Shown: positions 35,183 through 44,268 of the stretch, piece after piece
Layout of the letters: every line of letters starts with the position of its first letter
How positions within the stretch are numbered: position 1 is the stretch's first letter
Source of the DNA: Candidatus Sodalis sp. SoCistrobi
Lineage (GTDB): Bacteria; Pseudomonadota; Gammaproteobacteria; Enterobacterales; Enterobacteriaceae
Direction of reading: 5' to 3'
NCBI RefSeq assembly: GCF_900143145.1
Contig: NZ_FRDB01000005.1
Location: forward strand, 1-44,889
Length of the DNA stretch: 44,889 nt
Program-made: the position numbers and the translations under genes
The notes under the pieces: generated by a model
Databases searched by the model: none
Told to the model about the DNA's origin: nothing
Seen by the model: the letters and a program-made list of their open reading frames with translations, nothing else

Positions 35183-37260
35183 GACAACGTCCTGTTGATC
35201 ACGCAATCCGGCGTCGCCGACAGCGTGCCGGTTTCGCCTGCGACCTGGAAGCCCTGTATTTGCCGCATTTCGCTGAAGTGATTAGCCAGCGTCCAGGCAT
35301 CCATACCCATGGCGTACAGCCGCACCAGCTAATAATCACCGTGGAACTGGCTAATTATCTGCGACAGCAGCGCCGGGTGGGCGCCGGTCAGCAGCGGAAT
35401 ATCGCTGAATTCCAGCCCCTCCATCTCCAGCCGGTAATCGGGACCGGCATCGGCCTGATAGCTGCGCGAACTGGCATACAGCGCCAGCCGGGCGCGCGAG
35501 CTGACGCGCATATCGATCATCGGCTTAATCAGCGCCAGTTCGTCAGGGGTGGCGATGATATAAACCGCGTCAATACTGCCGCCGGCGCTGCCGGACGGCG
35601 AAACCGCGCCATTATCCTGCGGCGCGGGGATGGTCAGGCCGGCAATGGTCACCGCCGCATTGGCCGGAGCCTCGCTCGCGGCCACCGGCGTGCCGGTCAG
35701 CTGAATACCGGCGCCGCTGTTGATGTTCTGTTTCAGCTCGGCGGAGGAGCCGAAGCGCTGTTCCAGCACCGTGGCGCCGCCAGCCTGACGCCAGGCGTCG
35801 GAAAACGCTTTCGCCACCCTATCGCCCAGGGCGCCGCGCGGCAACAGCGGCTGCTGCCGGCCCTGCTGGTGAATATGGTTGGCCGCATCGCGTGCCTCAT
35901 CTTCTGGAGACAGGGCAAAATAGCAGATGTTAGGCCGCGACTGCAGGTGCTCCGGCTGGTTGAGCGCCAGGATGTTCAGCGTGCCGGCGGACGCGGCGCC
36001 GGGTTTATCGTTATACAGCGGCTCAACGTCGTTTTTCAGCAGCGGACCGATTATCATGCTGGCGCCATCGCGCTGCGCCTGGGCCAGCAGCGGCTGGCTT
36101 GAGGTATCATAAACCTTGACCGGCACGCCGCTGGCGGCGGCGGGCGCTGCCGACGGTTGGCCGCCGGCGCTCTGCCCGCTGAGGGTCGTCGCCTGGGGCG
36201 CATTATCCGCGGCGGCGGCCTGCCCGTCGACGCCCGATACAGCGGGGTCAGGACCGGTACCGGGAGCGGTCACCGGTCCGTCCTGATTGGCGCTGCCGCC
36301 GGCCGGTTCTGTCCCCGCCGTCCCGTCGTTCTGAGGAACGCCATCGGCGGACTGGCCCGCGGCGCTCGCGTCCTGTTCCGGCGCGCTTTGTTGCGTCGTC
36401 AGGCCGTTTTTCGCCGCCGAGAATCCTTGCTGAATCGCGTTGGAGAAAACCTGCGCCTGGCCGTTAAGCGGCAACAGCAAAGCAATGCCCCCCACCGAGG
36501 ACGAGGCGTAGTTTAGCACCTGGCTGAGCGGTGTGGGCAGCGTTTTCGCCGCCGGGTTTTGCGGATAGCGGGTCTGCCAGTCTTTGATGGCCGCCTGCAA
36601 CAGCGTGGGATCCTGACGATTGTCCTGATATACGCGCAGCAGATCCAGCCAGCCCTGCAGAACGTTTTCATCGGCGTTAATTACCAGATTGTTCTGCGGG
36701 GACGGGAGCGACACCAGCGTTTGCCAGGTTTTATCGATATTTTGCTGGCGCGCCGCCGGATCGGTCAGCAACGGCGCCTGGGCGATATAGGCGCGTACCA
36801 GATCCAGCGAAGGCCGGCTCTGGCCGGCATCGATCATCGCCTGGGTATAGCGCAGGCGCTGCGGCGCGTCGAGGGAGGCGCTGTCGATTTGCTGCAGGGC
36901 GGCGGCGGCGCTTTGCGGCTGATGCGACGCCAGCGCAAATTCCGCGCTCAGCAGCAGGCGTTCACGCTGGCGCGCCGCATCAAGCTGGGGCGGCAGGGCG
37001 GCGAGCTGCTGCTGCGCCTGCGGCAGGCGCCCTTCTTTGATCAGCGCGCGAATGGCAAGTAATTGGTAGTCGGTCTTGGTATCATTGCTACTTTGCTGCA
37101 TCTGCTGCAAATAATAGTCGGCATTGGCGTTGGCCGGGATGGCCGCGCGGCCGGTCTGGCTTTCCGGACCCTGGGCGGTACAGGCGGCCAGTATCAACGA
37201 GGCCAGCACGACAGGAAGGAGACGTCCTGTTTTAAAACCCAATACATAAGAGGAAAGCAT
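35140..37260 (-). pseudogene. lpoA: lpoA, outer-membrane activator of PBP1a, truncated by an amber codon
   Basis: LpoA reaches from the outer membrane to activate PBP1a. The start MLSSYVLGF (37260) gives a lipobox LAAC with Cys27. The N-terminal helical domain ([13 protein letters not shown]) and C-terminal domain ([23 protein letters not shown]) are conserved, with a long Gly/Ala/Gln-rich insert between them. TAG at 35329-35331 interrupts the frame after SQFHGDY; the same frame continues as [12 protein letters not shown] to the normal end at 35140. About 63 of 706 residues are lost unless the codon is suppressed. No frameshift is needed to restore it. Confidence 0.88.
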
Positions 37261-37322
37261 ACTGTATCCAGTGATGTTTTTTTCAAGATGCTCAATATTA
37301 AATCGGCAATCCGGATGAAACA

Positions 37323-38189
37323 ATGAATCAACACCAACAAGCGGATATTTCCGCATCAACGCTTTATGTGGTACCGACTCCCATTGGTAATCTGGAGGAC
37401 ATCACCCGGCGGGCGCTGTCTGTCCTGCAGGGCGTTGATCTTATTGCCGCTGAGGATACCCGTCATACCGGTCTATTGTTACAACATTTTGCCATAAATG
37501 CGCGGCTCTTCGCGTTGCACGACCATAACGAACAGCAAAAAGCGGACATTTTACTGGCGAAGCTGCAAGACGGACAGAGTATAGCGCTGGTGAGTGACGC
37601 CGGCACGCCGCTTATCAACGACCCGGGATACCATCTGGTGCGCCGCTGCCGCGAGGCCGGAATCCGCGTGGTGCCGTTGCCGGGCGCCTGTGCGGCCATC
37701 ACCGCGCTGTCGGCCGCCGGGCTGCCGTCCGATCGGTTTTGCTATGAAGGCTTTCTGCCGGCGAAGCGCAAAGGGCGTCTCGATTCCCTGCAGGCGCTGA
37801 CGCAGGAGCCGCGTACGCTGATTTTTTACGAATCCACCCACCGGCTGCTGGAGAGCCTGGAAGATATGGTGACCGCCTGGGGGCCGCTGCGCTATGTGGT
37901 ACTGGCGCGGGAGCTGACCAAAACCTGGGAGACGCTATATGGCGCGCCGGTTGCTGAGCTTCTGGCCTGGGTGCAGGAGGATGAGAAGCGTCGCCGCGGC
38001 GAGATGGTACTTATTGTCGAAGGCTATCACGCGCCGGACGACGTGCTGCCCCCCGAGGCCCTGCGCACCTTAGCGCTATTGCTGGCCGAATTGCCGCTGA
38101 AAAAAGCCGCAGCGCTGGCGGCGGAGATCCACGGCGTGAAAAAGAACGCGCTGTATCGCTATGGCCTTGAACGGCAGCAAAAAGCGTAA
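37323..38189 (+). CDS. rsmI: 16S rRNA 2'-O-ribose C1402 methyltransferase RsmI
   Basis: RsmI methylates the ribose of C1402 in the 30S decoding centre. The 288 residues carry the tetrapyrrole-methylase-fold motifs [33 protein letters not shown] and the C-terminal helix [10 protein letters not shown]. It is divergent from lpoA across 62 bp. The gene is intact. Confidence 0.96.
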   Translation: MNQHQQADISASTLYVVPTPIGNLEDITRRALSVLQGVDLIAAEDTRHTGLLLQHFAINARLFALHDHNEQQKADILLAKLQDGQSIALVSDAGTPLINDPGYHLVRRCREAGIRVVPLPGACAAITALSAAGLPSDRFCYEGFLPAKRKGRLDSLQALTQEPRTLIFYESTHRLLESLEDMVTAWGPLRYVVLARELTKTWETLYGAPVAELLAWVQEDEKRRRGEMVLIVEGYHAPDDVLPPEALRTLALLLAELPLKKAAALAAEIHGVKKNALYRYGLERQQKA

Positions 38190-38226
38190 TGCGGCACTAA
38201 CCTGTTGCCGGCACCGTATATCGCAG

Positions 38227-38255
38227 ATGACAAGCGCCGGGAAAGTCCCTATACT
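38227..38255 (+). promoter_or_regulatory. Promoter of rnpB
   Basis: ATGACA at 38227-38232, a 17-bp spacer, and TATACT at 38250-38255 place the transcription start about 38263, exactly where the mature RNase P RNA begins. Confidence 0.85.
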
Positions 38256-38262
38256 GCGCCCC

Positions 38263-38640
<378 letters not shown>

Positions 38641-38651
38641 CTTGCGTTAAC

Positions 38652-38683
38652 CCCGCGCCTTATGCTGGCGCGGGTTTTTTTTT
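38652..38683 (+). terminator. Intrinsic terminator of rnpB
   Basis: CCCGCGCC (38652-38659) and GGCGCGGG (38667-38674) form an 8-bp perfect stem with a 7-nt loop, followed by nine Ts. It ends 20 bp before the convergent yhaK stop. Confidence 0.95.
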
Positions 38684-38702
38684 GCCGTTGGCGGGTGCCG
38701 GT

Positions 38703-39419
38703 TCAGGATGTCGAGCGGTCGTCGCCGGCCAAATCAATCAATAGCGCCCGCAGCGGTGCGGCGGCACGCAGCGTAAGCGGTTGCTCGTCATAGACAAAGG
38801 CGCCGTCGCCGCAGGCAAGCCGTCCGCGCGCGCCCTGCGGCCCGTCAATCTCCCCTTGACCGTAGACCGATTGCAGATAAGCACGCCGGCCGTTGAGCGG
38901 CACCGTCAGGCTTTCTCCCGCCGCCAGCGTTACCTGGTGTACCCACGCCTGCTGACGTAATTGCAGGCTGCCCTGCTCGCCCTGCGGCGAGGCCAACAGG
39001 ACGTGGGCGGCCGCAGGCAGCGTAAGCGATTGCACGGCGGGGTTGTCCCGCGTGGGGCAGGCGTCGAGCCATAGCTGCAGTCGGGTCAGCGGCACGGCGC
39101 CGACGTTGTGCTCGCTGTAGCTGACGCCGGGGCGTGCGGCCAGCATCAGCGCCGCGCCGGCCGCCACCCGGACGGCGTGGCCGTTGCTATCGCGGTATTC
39201 GGCTTCGCCGCGCAAGATGATATTCAGCACATCGACCGGCGGGTAGGTCCGCGGCTGAAAGGCGGCGCCGACCGCCAGCACTTCCTGATTCAGCGCCCGC
39301 AGCGAGGCGTAATGTAAGAAGGCTGGATCGAAATAGTGGCCGAACGAAAAGGTATAGCGTGCCTGTAACCAACCGAAGTCCGCCTGGCCGCATTGTTGGG
39401 CTGTTCTGCAAGTAATCAT
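38703..39419 (-). CDS. yhaK: Pirin-like bicupin protein YhaK
   Basis: A 238-residue pirin-family bicupin; E. coli YhaK is a redox-sensitive cytosolic protein of unclear substrate. The conserved FSFGHYFDP, PRTYPPVDVLNIILRGEAEYRDS and QLWLDACP are present. It is divergent from yhaJ, which encodes a LysR regulator, as in E. coli. The gene is intact. Confidence 0.92.
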   Translation of the reverse strand: MITCRTAQQCGQADFGWLQARYTFSFGHYFDPAFLHYASLRALNQEVLAVGAAFQPRTYPPVDVLNIILRGEAEYRDSNGHAVRVAAGAALMLAARPGVSYSEHNVGAVPLTRLQLWLDACPTRDNPAVQSLTLPAAAHVLLASPQGEQGSLQLRQQAWVHQVTLAAGESLTVPLNGRRAYLQSVYGQGEIDGPQGARGRLACGDGAFVYDEQPLTLRAAAPLRALLIDLAGDDRSTS

Positions 39420-39528
39420 GGCGTAATCTGTTTTCGCGGGGTCTTTACAAAGTGTAAGCGGCTGGACGGCGGATTGTTAGCAAGTTAATCTGGACGCCAT
39501 ATTCAAAAATCCTGAATGAGAACAACCG

Positions 39529-40419
39529 ATGGCCAAAGACCGGGCGTTAACGCTGGAAGCCTTGCGGGTGATGGACGCTATCGACCGCCGAGGCAGCTTC
39601 GCCGCCGCCGCGGACGAGCTGGGACGTGTTCCTTCGGCGTTGAGCTACACAATGCAGAAGTTGGAGGAGGAGCTGGATGTGGTGCTGTTCGACCGTTCCG
39701 GCCACCGCACCAAATTCACCAATGTCGGCCGCATGTTGCTGGAGCGCGGGCTGGTGCTGCTGGAAGCGGCCGACAAGCTTACCACCGATGCAGAAGCGCT
39801 GGCGCGCGGCTGGGAAACCCACCTGACGCTGGTGACCGAAGCCCTGGTCCCCGCCGAGAAATTGTTTCCGCTCATCGAGAAACTGGCGCGTAAAGCCAAC
39901 ACCCAGGTGTCCATTATCAATGAAGTGCTGGCCGGCGCCTGGGAGCGGCTGGAGCAAGGGCGGGCGGATATCGTCATTGCGCCGGATCTTCACTTCCGCG
40001 CGTCGTCCGAAATTAACAGCCGCAAACTGTACCGCTTGCTTAATGTCTACGTCGCCAGCCCCGACCATCCGATCCATCAGGAGCCGGAGCCGCTGTCCGA
40101 GGTGACCCGCGTCAAATATCGCGGCATCGCCATCGCCGATACCGCCCGCGAGCGGCCGGTGCTGACGGTGCAGCTACTGGATAAACAGCAGCGCCTGACG
40201 GTGAGTACCATGGCGGATAAACACAAGGCGCTGCTCGCCGGGCTGGGGGTGGCGACCATGCCTTATCCGCTGGTGGAGGCGGATATCGCCGCCGGGCGTC
40301 TCAGGGTCGTTAGCCCGGAGTACAGCGCCGGGAGCGATATCATCATGGCCTGGCGCCGCGACAGCATGGGGGAAGCCAAATCCTGGTTTCTGCGCGAAAT
40401 TCCTAAACTGTTCAGCTAA
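39529..40419 (+). CDS. yhaJ: LysR-type transcriptional regulator YhaJ
   Basis: A 296-residue LysR-type regulator with an N-terminal winged helix-turn-helix (RRGSFAAAADELGRVPSALS) and a substrate-binding-like domain. In E. coli YhaJ activates yqjF in response to quinone-like products of nitroaromatics; yqjF is present nearby here. It is divergent from yhaK (109 bp) and convergent with yqjG (30 bp). The frame is intact. Confidence 0.92.
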   Translation: MAKDRALTLEALRVMDAIDRRGSFAAAADELGRVPSALSYTMQKLEEELDVVLFDRSGHRTKFTNVGRMLLERGLVLLEAADKLTTDAEALARGWETHLTLVTEALVPAEKLFPLIEKLARKANTQVSIINEVLAGAWERLEQGRADIVIAPDLHFRASSEINSRKLYRLLNVYVASPDHPIHQEPEPLSEVTRVKYRGIAIADTARERPVLTVQLLDKQQRLTVSTMADKHKALLAGLGVATMPYPLVEADIAAGRLRVVSPEYSAGSDIIMAWRRDSMGEAKSWFLREIPKLFS

Positions 40420-40449
40420 AGTCCTGCGGCCGTCCCAGGCGGTAGGGGA

Positions 40450-41447
40450 TCATTCCTCGTCGACGCCGAAACGCTGCCCGCGGCAGTGGGGTTCGTCAAG
40501 ACTTTGCTGCGGTCCGATGGAAATAATGCCGTGGGGATTGAGGGTCGGGTGGCTGCGGAAATAATGATGGCGAATATGGGCAAAGTCCACCGTTTCGGCC
40601 ACGCCCGGCAACTGATAAATATCGCGCAGAAATCCCGAGAGATTTAAATAGTCGCTCAAGCGTTGTTGATCGCATTTAAAGTGGGTGTGATAAACCGCAT
40701 CGAAGCGGATAAGCGTGGTCCACAGCCGTAAATCCGCCTCGGTCAGGCGGGGACCGGTCAGGTAGCGATGCCGGCCGAGAAGCGTCTCCAACCGTGCCAG
40801 TGCGCGAACACGCCCGCTACCGCCTCATCATAGGCCTCCTGACGGGTGGCGAAGCCGGCTTGGTAGACGCCATTATTCACCTGCGGATACACCCAGCCGT
40901 TAATTTCATCAATGGCGGTGCGCAGATGGGCGGGATAATAGTCGCCGGCCAACGCGCCAGCGCCATCGAACGCGCTGTTGAACATGCGCATAATATCCGC
41001 CGATTCGTTGCTGACGATGGTCTGCTGCTGCTTATCCCACAGCACCGGTACCGTGACGCGGCCGCTATAGCCGGCGTCCGCCTGCAAATATAGTTGATAC
41101 AGAAAGGCCTTATCAAACAGGGGATCGCCGGTGGTGCCGGGGAAGTCGCGGCTGAAGGTCCAGCCGTTCTCAAGCATGAGCGGATGCACTACCGAGACCG
41201 GGATCAAACGGTCCAGGCCTTTCAGCTGGCGCATCAGCAGGGTTCGGTGCGCCCAGGGGCAGGCCAGCGAAACATAAAGATGGTAGCGACCGGCCTCAGC
41301 GCGAAAGCCGCCGCGTCCTTCCGGCCCGGCGCTGCCGTCAGCGGTGATCCAATTGCGGAACTGGGACGCCGAGCGTTGAAAACGTCCGCCGCTGGCGGCG
41401 GTATCGTACCACTTGTCCTGCCACTGCCCCTCTACCAGTAATCCCAT
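40450..41447 (-). pseudogene. yqjG: yqjG, glutathionyl-hydroquinone reductase, frameshifted
   Basis: YqjG reduces glutathionyl-hydroquinones. The start MGLLVEGQWQ (41447) has AAGGAG upstream. The catalytic cysteine is Cys63 in LACPWAHRT. The frame is lost after DEAVAGVFA near 40800-40804; adding one base (GCGCACTGG to GCGGCACTGG) restores ALARLETLLGRHRYLTG and the C-terminal GST domain to the stop at 40450, about 332 residues in total (328 in E. coli). As read, the product would keep the thioredoxin-like domain and lose the last third of the GST helical domain. Confidence 0.9.
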
Positions 41448-41471
41448 CTTTTCACTCCTTCCAACGTCATG

Positions 41472-41618
41472 CCGCTCGGCGGCATATACCGACGGCTTAT
41501 GCAGTGCCGGCCCGTCGCGTCGATGAATTGCCAAAACCGGCGCAGCGCCGGCTTTGTGCCCCGTTGCGCCGATGAATTGCCTCGACCGGCGCAGTGCCGC
41601 CTTACCGAACGAGCTCGC
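41472..41618 (-). repeat. 49-bp tandem repeat downstream of yqjF
   Basis: CGATGAATTGCC recurs at 41521 and 41570, a 49-bp period, with a more diverged copy before it from about 41472. Each unit carries ACCGGCGCAG-GCCG; the middle copy contains a perfect dyad CCGGCGCAGCGCCGG (41537-41551). The array abuts the yqjF stop codon (41619-41621), so it lies at the 3' end of yqjF and upstream of yqjG. Confidence 0.8.
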
Positions 41619-42056
41619 TTATCGCAGCACGGAACCGGCGGAAGGCGCCGTTGCCCGGGGTGATCTTTTTTTCTTCAGCAGATAATCCAGGCTGAAGGCG
41701 CCGGGGCCGCTTACCGCCAACAGCAAATAGCCACCGGCGATGGTCAGGTTTTTCATAAAGTTGATCTGGTTGCCCGCCTGAGCAAAGTCCGCATGGAAAA
41801 TAAACGCCGTCAGCAGCGTAAATACCACGGTGACCAGCGCTACGCTGCGGGTAAGCAACCCGAATAGCACCGCCAAACCCCCGCCGACTTCCAGCAGAAT
41901 GGTCAACGGCAGTAAAAAGCCCGGCACGCCCATCGCCGCCATGTATTGCTGGGGGGCGGCGTAACCGGCGCCCAATTTGCCATAACCGGCCACAATAAAC
42001 AGTATAGGCATCAATACACGCGCCAGCAGCAGGGCAGTATCATCTAATTTTTTCAT
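41619..42056 (-). CDS. yqjF: DoxX-family membrane protein YqjF
   Basis: A 145-residue DoxX-type membrane protein with four hydrophobic segments; conserved ARVLMPILFIVAGYGKL, EVGGGLAVLFGLLTR and FMKNLTIAGGYLLL. E. coli YqjF is about 130 residues; here a 15-residue polar tail (ending SAGSVLR) has been added at the C-terminus, directly before a tandem array. Function is unclear, but expression in E. coli responds to quinone-like compounds through YhaJ. TTAGACC at 42071-42077, just upstream, matches half of the operator of the neighbouring TetR gene. Confidence 0.88.
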   Translation of the reverse strand: MKKLDDTALLLARVLMPILFIVAGYGKLGAGYAAPQQYMAAMGVPGFLLPLTILLEVGGGLAVLFGLLTRSVALVTVVFTLLTAFIFHADFAQAGNQINFMKNLTIAGGYLLLAVSGPGAFSLDYLLKKKRSPRATAPSAGSVLR

Positions 42057-42307
42057 GGTTCTCTCTCGGGTTAGACCAGCCGGCGCGACGCACGGCCAGG
42101 GCTTGAACAGGATGCTTTCCGGCCAAGGGTACGGCGGAAGGTCATCGGATGCAGGCAGTGTAATGCGCGGCTATGTCCGGTGATAGCGAGTAAAACTGTC
42201 AGGTTTTATCAGAAAATTTGAACGATTTGGTCATGCGACTTCCGATCTTTAGAGTAAAGGGGGACGGCAACCGAGTCAGGCCAGAAGCAGGCGTGGATAA
42301 GTCGCAC

Positions 42308-42324
42308 TAGACGACCGGTCCAAT
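42308..42324 (+). promoter_or_regulatory. Candidate operator 1 (upstream of the NemR-like repressor)
   Basis: AGACGACCGGTCCAAT lies 18 bp before the repressor ATG and contains the perfect 8-bp palindrome GACCGGTC. Fifteen of 16 bases recur upstream of the DJ-1-like gene. The position fits autorepression. The spacer 42057-42342 holds no gene. Confidence 0.7.
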
Positions 42325-42342
42325 TAATGCTACTGTCATAGG

Positions 42343-42948
42343 ATGAATAGCGCGATAACCATCGAAACCAACCCTGTGCGGGACTACATTCTGGCTACCG
42401 GCATGCGTATTATGGCCGGCAAGGGCTTTTCCGCCGTAGGGCTTAACGAAATTCTGACCGCCGCAGGTGTGCCGAAGGGGTCGTTTTATCACTATTTCGG
42501 TTCCAAAGAGGCCTTCGGCGAAGCGCTGCTTGAGCGTTACTTTGCGGATTATCTGGCGGAGCTGGACGCCACGCTTTGCGTTCCCGGCCTGACCATGGCG
42601 CAGCGCCTGATGAATTATTGGCAGAATTGGCAGGACACCCAGTCTTTTCACGACTGCCAGGGCAAATGTCTGGCGGTCAAGCTGGGCGCCGAGGTTGCCG
42701 ATCTGTCTGAGGCCATGCGTCATGCGCTCCAGCGTGGGACCTCAGGTATCACCGATCGTCTGGCGCGGGCCATTGAGGGCGGTGTGGCGGAAGGGTCGTT
42801 GTCCGTCAACGGTTTGCCCGTTGAGGTTGCACAAAGCCTTTACCAGCTGTGGCTGGGCGCCAGCGTGATGGTTAAGATCGTCCGCCACACCCAGCCCTTT
42901 GCCACGGCGATGATAACCACGCGTCACATCTTGCATCTTTGCCCATGA
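42343..42948 (+). CDS. NemR-like TetR-family repressor
   Basis: A 201-residue TetR-family protein with an N-terminal helix-turn-helix (LNEILTAAGVPKGSFYHYF). The segment GKCLAVKLGAEVADLSEAMR aligns with E. coli NemR, placing Cys109 at NemR Cys106, the electrophile/oxidant-sensing residue; Cys105 is nearby. NemR represses nemA-gloA. The linked target here appears to be the next gene. No good ribosome-binding site is visible before the ATG. The gene is absent from this position in E. coli K-12 (between yqjK and yqjF). Confidence 0.85.
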   Translation: MNSAITIETNPVRDYILATGMRIMAGKGFSAVGLNEILTAAGVPKGSFYHYFGSKEAFGEALLERYFADYLAELDATLCVPGLTMAQRLMNYWQNWQDTQSFHDCQGKCLAVKLGAEVADLSEAMRHALQRGTSGITDRLARAIEGGVAEGSLSVNGLPVEVAQSLYQLWLGASVMVKIVRHTQPFATAMITTRHILHLCP

Positions 42949-42967
42949 CCGGGGGGAAAGATAACAG

Positions 42968-42990
42968 CACTTCTGTGGAAGTGTTTTTTT
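42968..42990 (+). terminator. Intrinsic terminator of the TetR gene
   Basis: CACTTC (42968-42973) and GAAGTG (42978-42983) with a 4-nt loop are followed by seven Ts. It separates the repressor transcript from the DJ-1-like gene, which has its own operator and promoter. Confidence 0.85.
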
Positions 42991-43002
42991 AGCTGTAGTT
43001 TC

Positions 43003-43021
43003 AAGACGACCGGTCTAATAT
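43003..43021 (+). promoter_or_regulatory. Candidate operator 2 and -10 of the DJ-1-like gene
   Basis: AGACGACCGGTCTAAT at 43004-43019 repeats operator 1 with one change and overlaps a likely -10 (TAATAT, 43016-43021). AGGAGA at 43037-43042 is the ribosome-binding site for the ATG at 43049. Binding here would block transcription. Confidence 0.72.
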
Positions 43022-43048
43022 AAACTTTCTATCTTTAGGAGAAGCACA

Positions 43049-43741
43049 ATGAAAATAGTAATGGTCCTGACTTCGCATGACAGACTGGGCGATACCGGCC
43101 GCAAAACCGGCTTCTGGTTGGAAGAATTAGCCGCACCCTATTATGCCTTTCAAGATGCCGGCGCCGAGATCGTGCTGGCCTCGCCCAAAGGTGGCCAGCC
43201 GCCGCTTGATCCCAAAAGTAATGAACCGGCTTTCCAAACCGATCTTACCCGCCGTTTCGAGGCCGACGCCCGGGCAATGGCGCAACTGGCTGCCACCGTG
43301 CGTCTGGACAGCGTCGCAGAGGCCGACTTCGACACGGTGTTTTACCCGGGCGGTCACGGCCCATTGTGGGACCTGCCTGTAGACACGCACTCGCGCGCGC
43401 TTATCACGTCGTTCCTTGCCGCCGGTAAGCCGGTTGCGTTGGTGTGCCATGCGCCGGGCGTGCTGCGTCACGTTCAGACCCCGGCAGGGCGGCCGCTGGT
43501 CGAAGGCAAAAACGTCACGGGTTTTAGCAACACCGAAGAAGAGGGGGTAGGGCTGACTCACGTCGTGCCGTTCCTGGTGGAGGATGAGCTGAAGGCCCTG
43601 GGCGGTCTTTATAGCAAGGGGGAAGACTGGGCGCCTTATGTTGTGAGTGATGGCCTGCTGATAACCGGCCAGAACCCGGCGTCATCCGCTTCGACGGCGG
43701 CCTTGTTGCTTGAGCAACTTAAGGCGGGCAAACCCGCCTGA
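43049..43741 (+). CDS. DJ-1/PfpI-family protein, glyoxalase III-like
   Basis: A 230-residue class-I glutamine-amidotransferase-fold protein of the Hsp31/glyoxalase III-like branch. Putative catalytic residues are Cys133-His134 in ALVCHAPGVLR with Glu25 or Glu26 in TGFWLEELAAPYY; FYPGGHGPLWDLP forms the oxyanion and turn region. Such enzymes convert methylglyoxal to lactate without glutathione or act on glycated products; which applies here is not shown by sequence. It follows a NemR-like repressor and shares its operator. The gene is intact. Confidence 0.88.
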   Translation: MKIVMVLTSHDRLGDTGRKTGFWLEELAAPYYAFQDAGAEIVLASPKGGQPPLDPKSNEPAFQTDLTRRFEADARAMAQLAATVRLDSVAEADFDTVFYPGGHGPLWDLPVDTHSRALITSFLAAGKPVALVCHAPGVLRHVQTPAGRPLVEGKNVTGFSNTEEEGVGLTHVVPFLVEDELKALGGLYSKGEDWAPYVVSDGLLITGQNPASSASTAALLLEQLKAGKPA

Positions 43742-43934
43742 GTCCGGGGGGCGGTGATGGGTGTAACCGTGCCGCGCCCATCAACACTACGCACAACGCC
43801 GGTCGGCGGCGTGCGGGCGAAAACCCGAACCTGGTGGCGGGGGCCGGACTGGATCTAGCCAAACTTGCGGGGCGCGCCGACCTTATCGGCAGCCTGCACG
43901 GCCTGCGCTCCAGAATAGGCCACCGGGGGGCAAT

Positions 43935-43959
43935 AAAAAAGCGGCGCCGGGCCGCTTTT
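43935..43959. terminator. Bidirectional terminator between the DJ-1-like gene and yqjK
   Basis: AAAAGCGGC and GCCGCTTTT form a stem with A-rich and T-rich flanks, serving both the DJ-1-like gene (plus) and yqjK (minus). The rest of the 239-bp gap shows no gene. Confidence 0.82.
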
Positions 43960-43980
43960 GACGATAATCTGCGCCCGGCG

Positions 43981-44268
43981 TCAGCGGCTTTCGAGCGCTT
44001 TGCGCACCATTTTGACCGCGCCCAGAATGCCGATGCCGCGTTTGGCCCAGCGCATCAGACGGCTGGGGTGGCGCACGTTATACAATGCCAGCAGGCTGGT
44101 ACCGGCAATCAGGTAACGGCGAAGGCTTAATACACGTATCCAGCGCCGATCCCAAGGAGCGACAGCAAGCTGCCACTGGCGACCTTGCACGCCCAGCGCC
44201 TGTCGCTGCTGCTGGATTTGACGTAACAGCAGTAACTTCTTGGCGCGTTTCGGATTGCGTTCGCTCAT
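43981..44268 (-). CDS. yqjK: YqjK-family protein
   Basis: A 95-residue protein matching E. coli YqjK: a basic N-terminal helix (KLLLLRQIQQQRQAL), WDRRW, a central hydrophobic segment, then NVRHPSRLMRWAKRGIG. The function is unknown. Its ATG overlaps the yqjE stop by 4 bp (44265-44268), so it was translationally coupled to yqjE, which is now frameshifted. Confidence 0.85.
   Translation of the reverse strand: MSERNPKRAKKLLLLRQIQQQRQALGVQGRQWQLAVAPWDRRWIRVLSLRRYLIAGTSLLALYNVRHPSRLMRWAKRGIGILGAVKMVRKALESR

Noticed and set aside
42331-42343. Possible leaderless start for the TetR gene (TACTGT as -10)
   Set aside because: The hexamer is weak and no -35 is clear; the absence of a ribosome-binding site alone is not enough to claim leaderless translation.
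43834-44130. 98-codon plus-strand ORF between the DJ-1-like gene and yqjK
   Set aside because: It crosses a terminator and runs antisense through yqjK; no family recognised.
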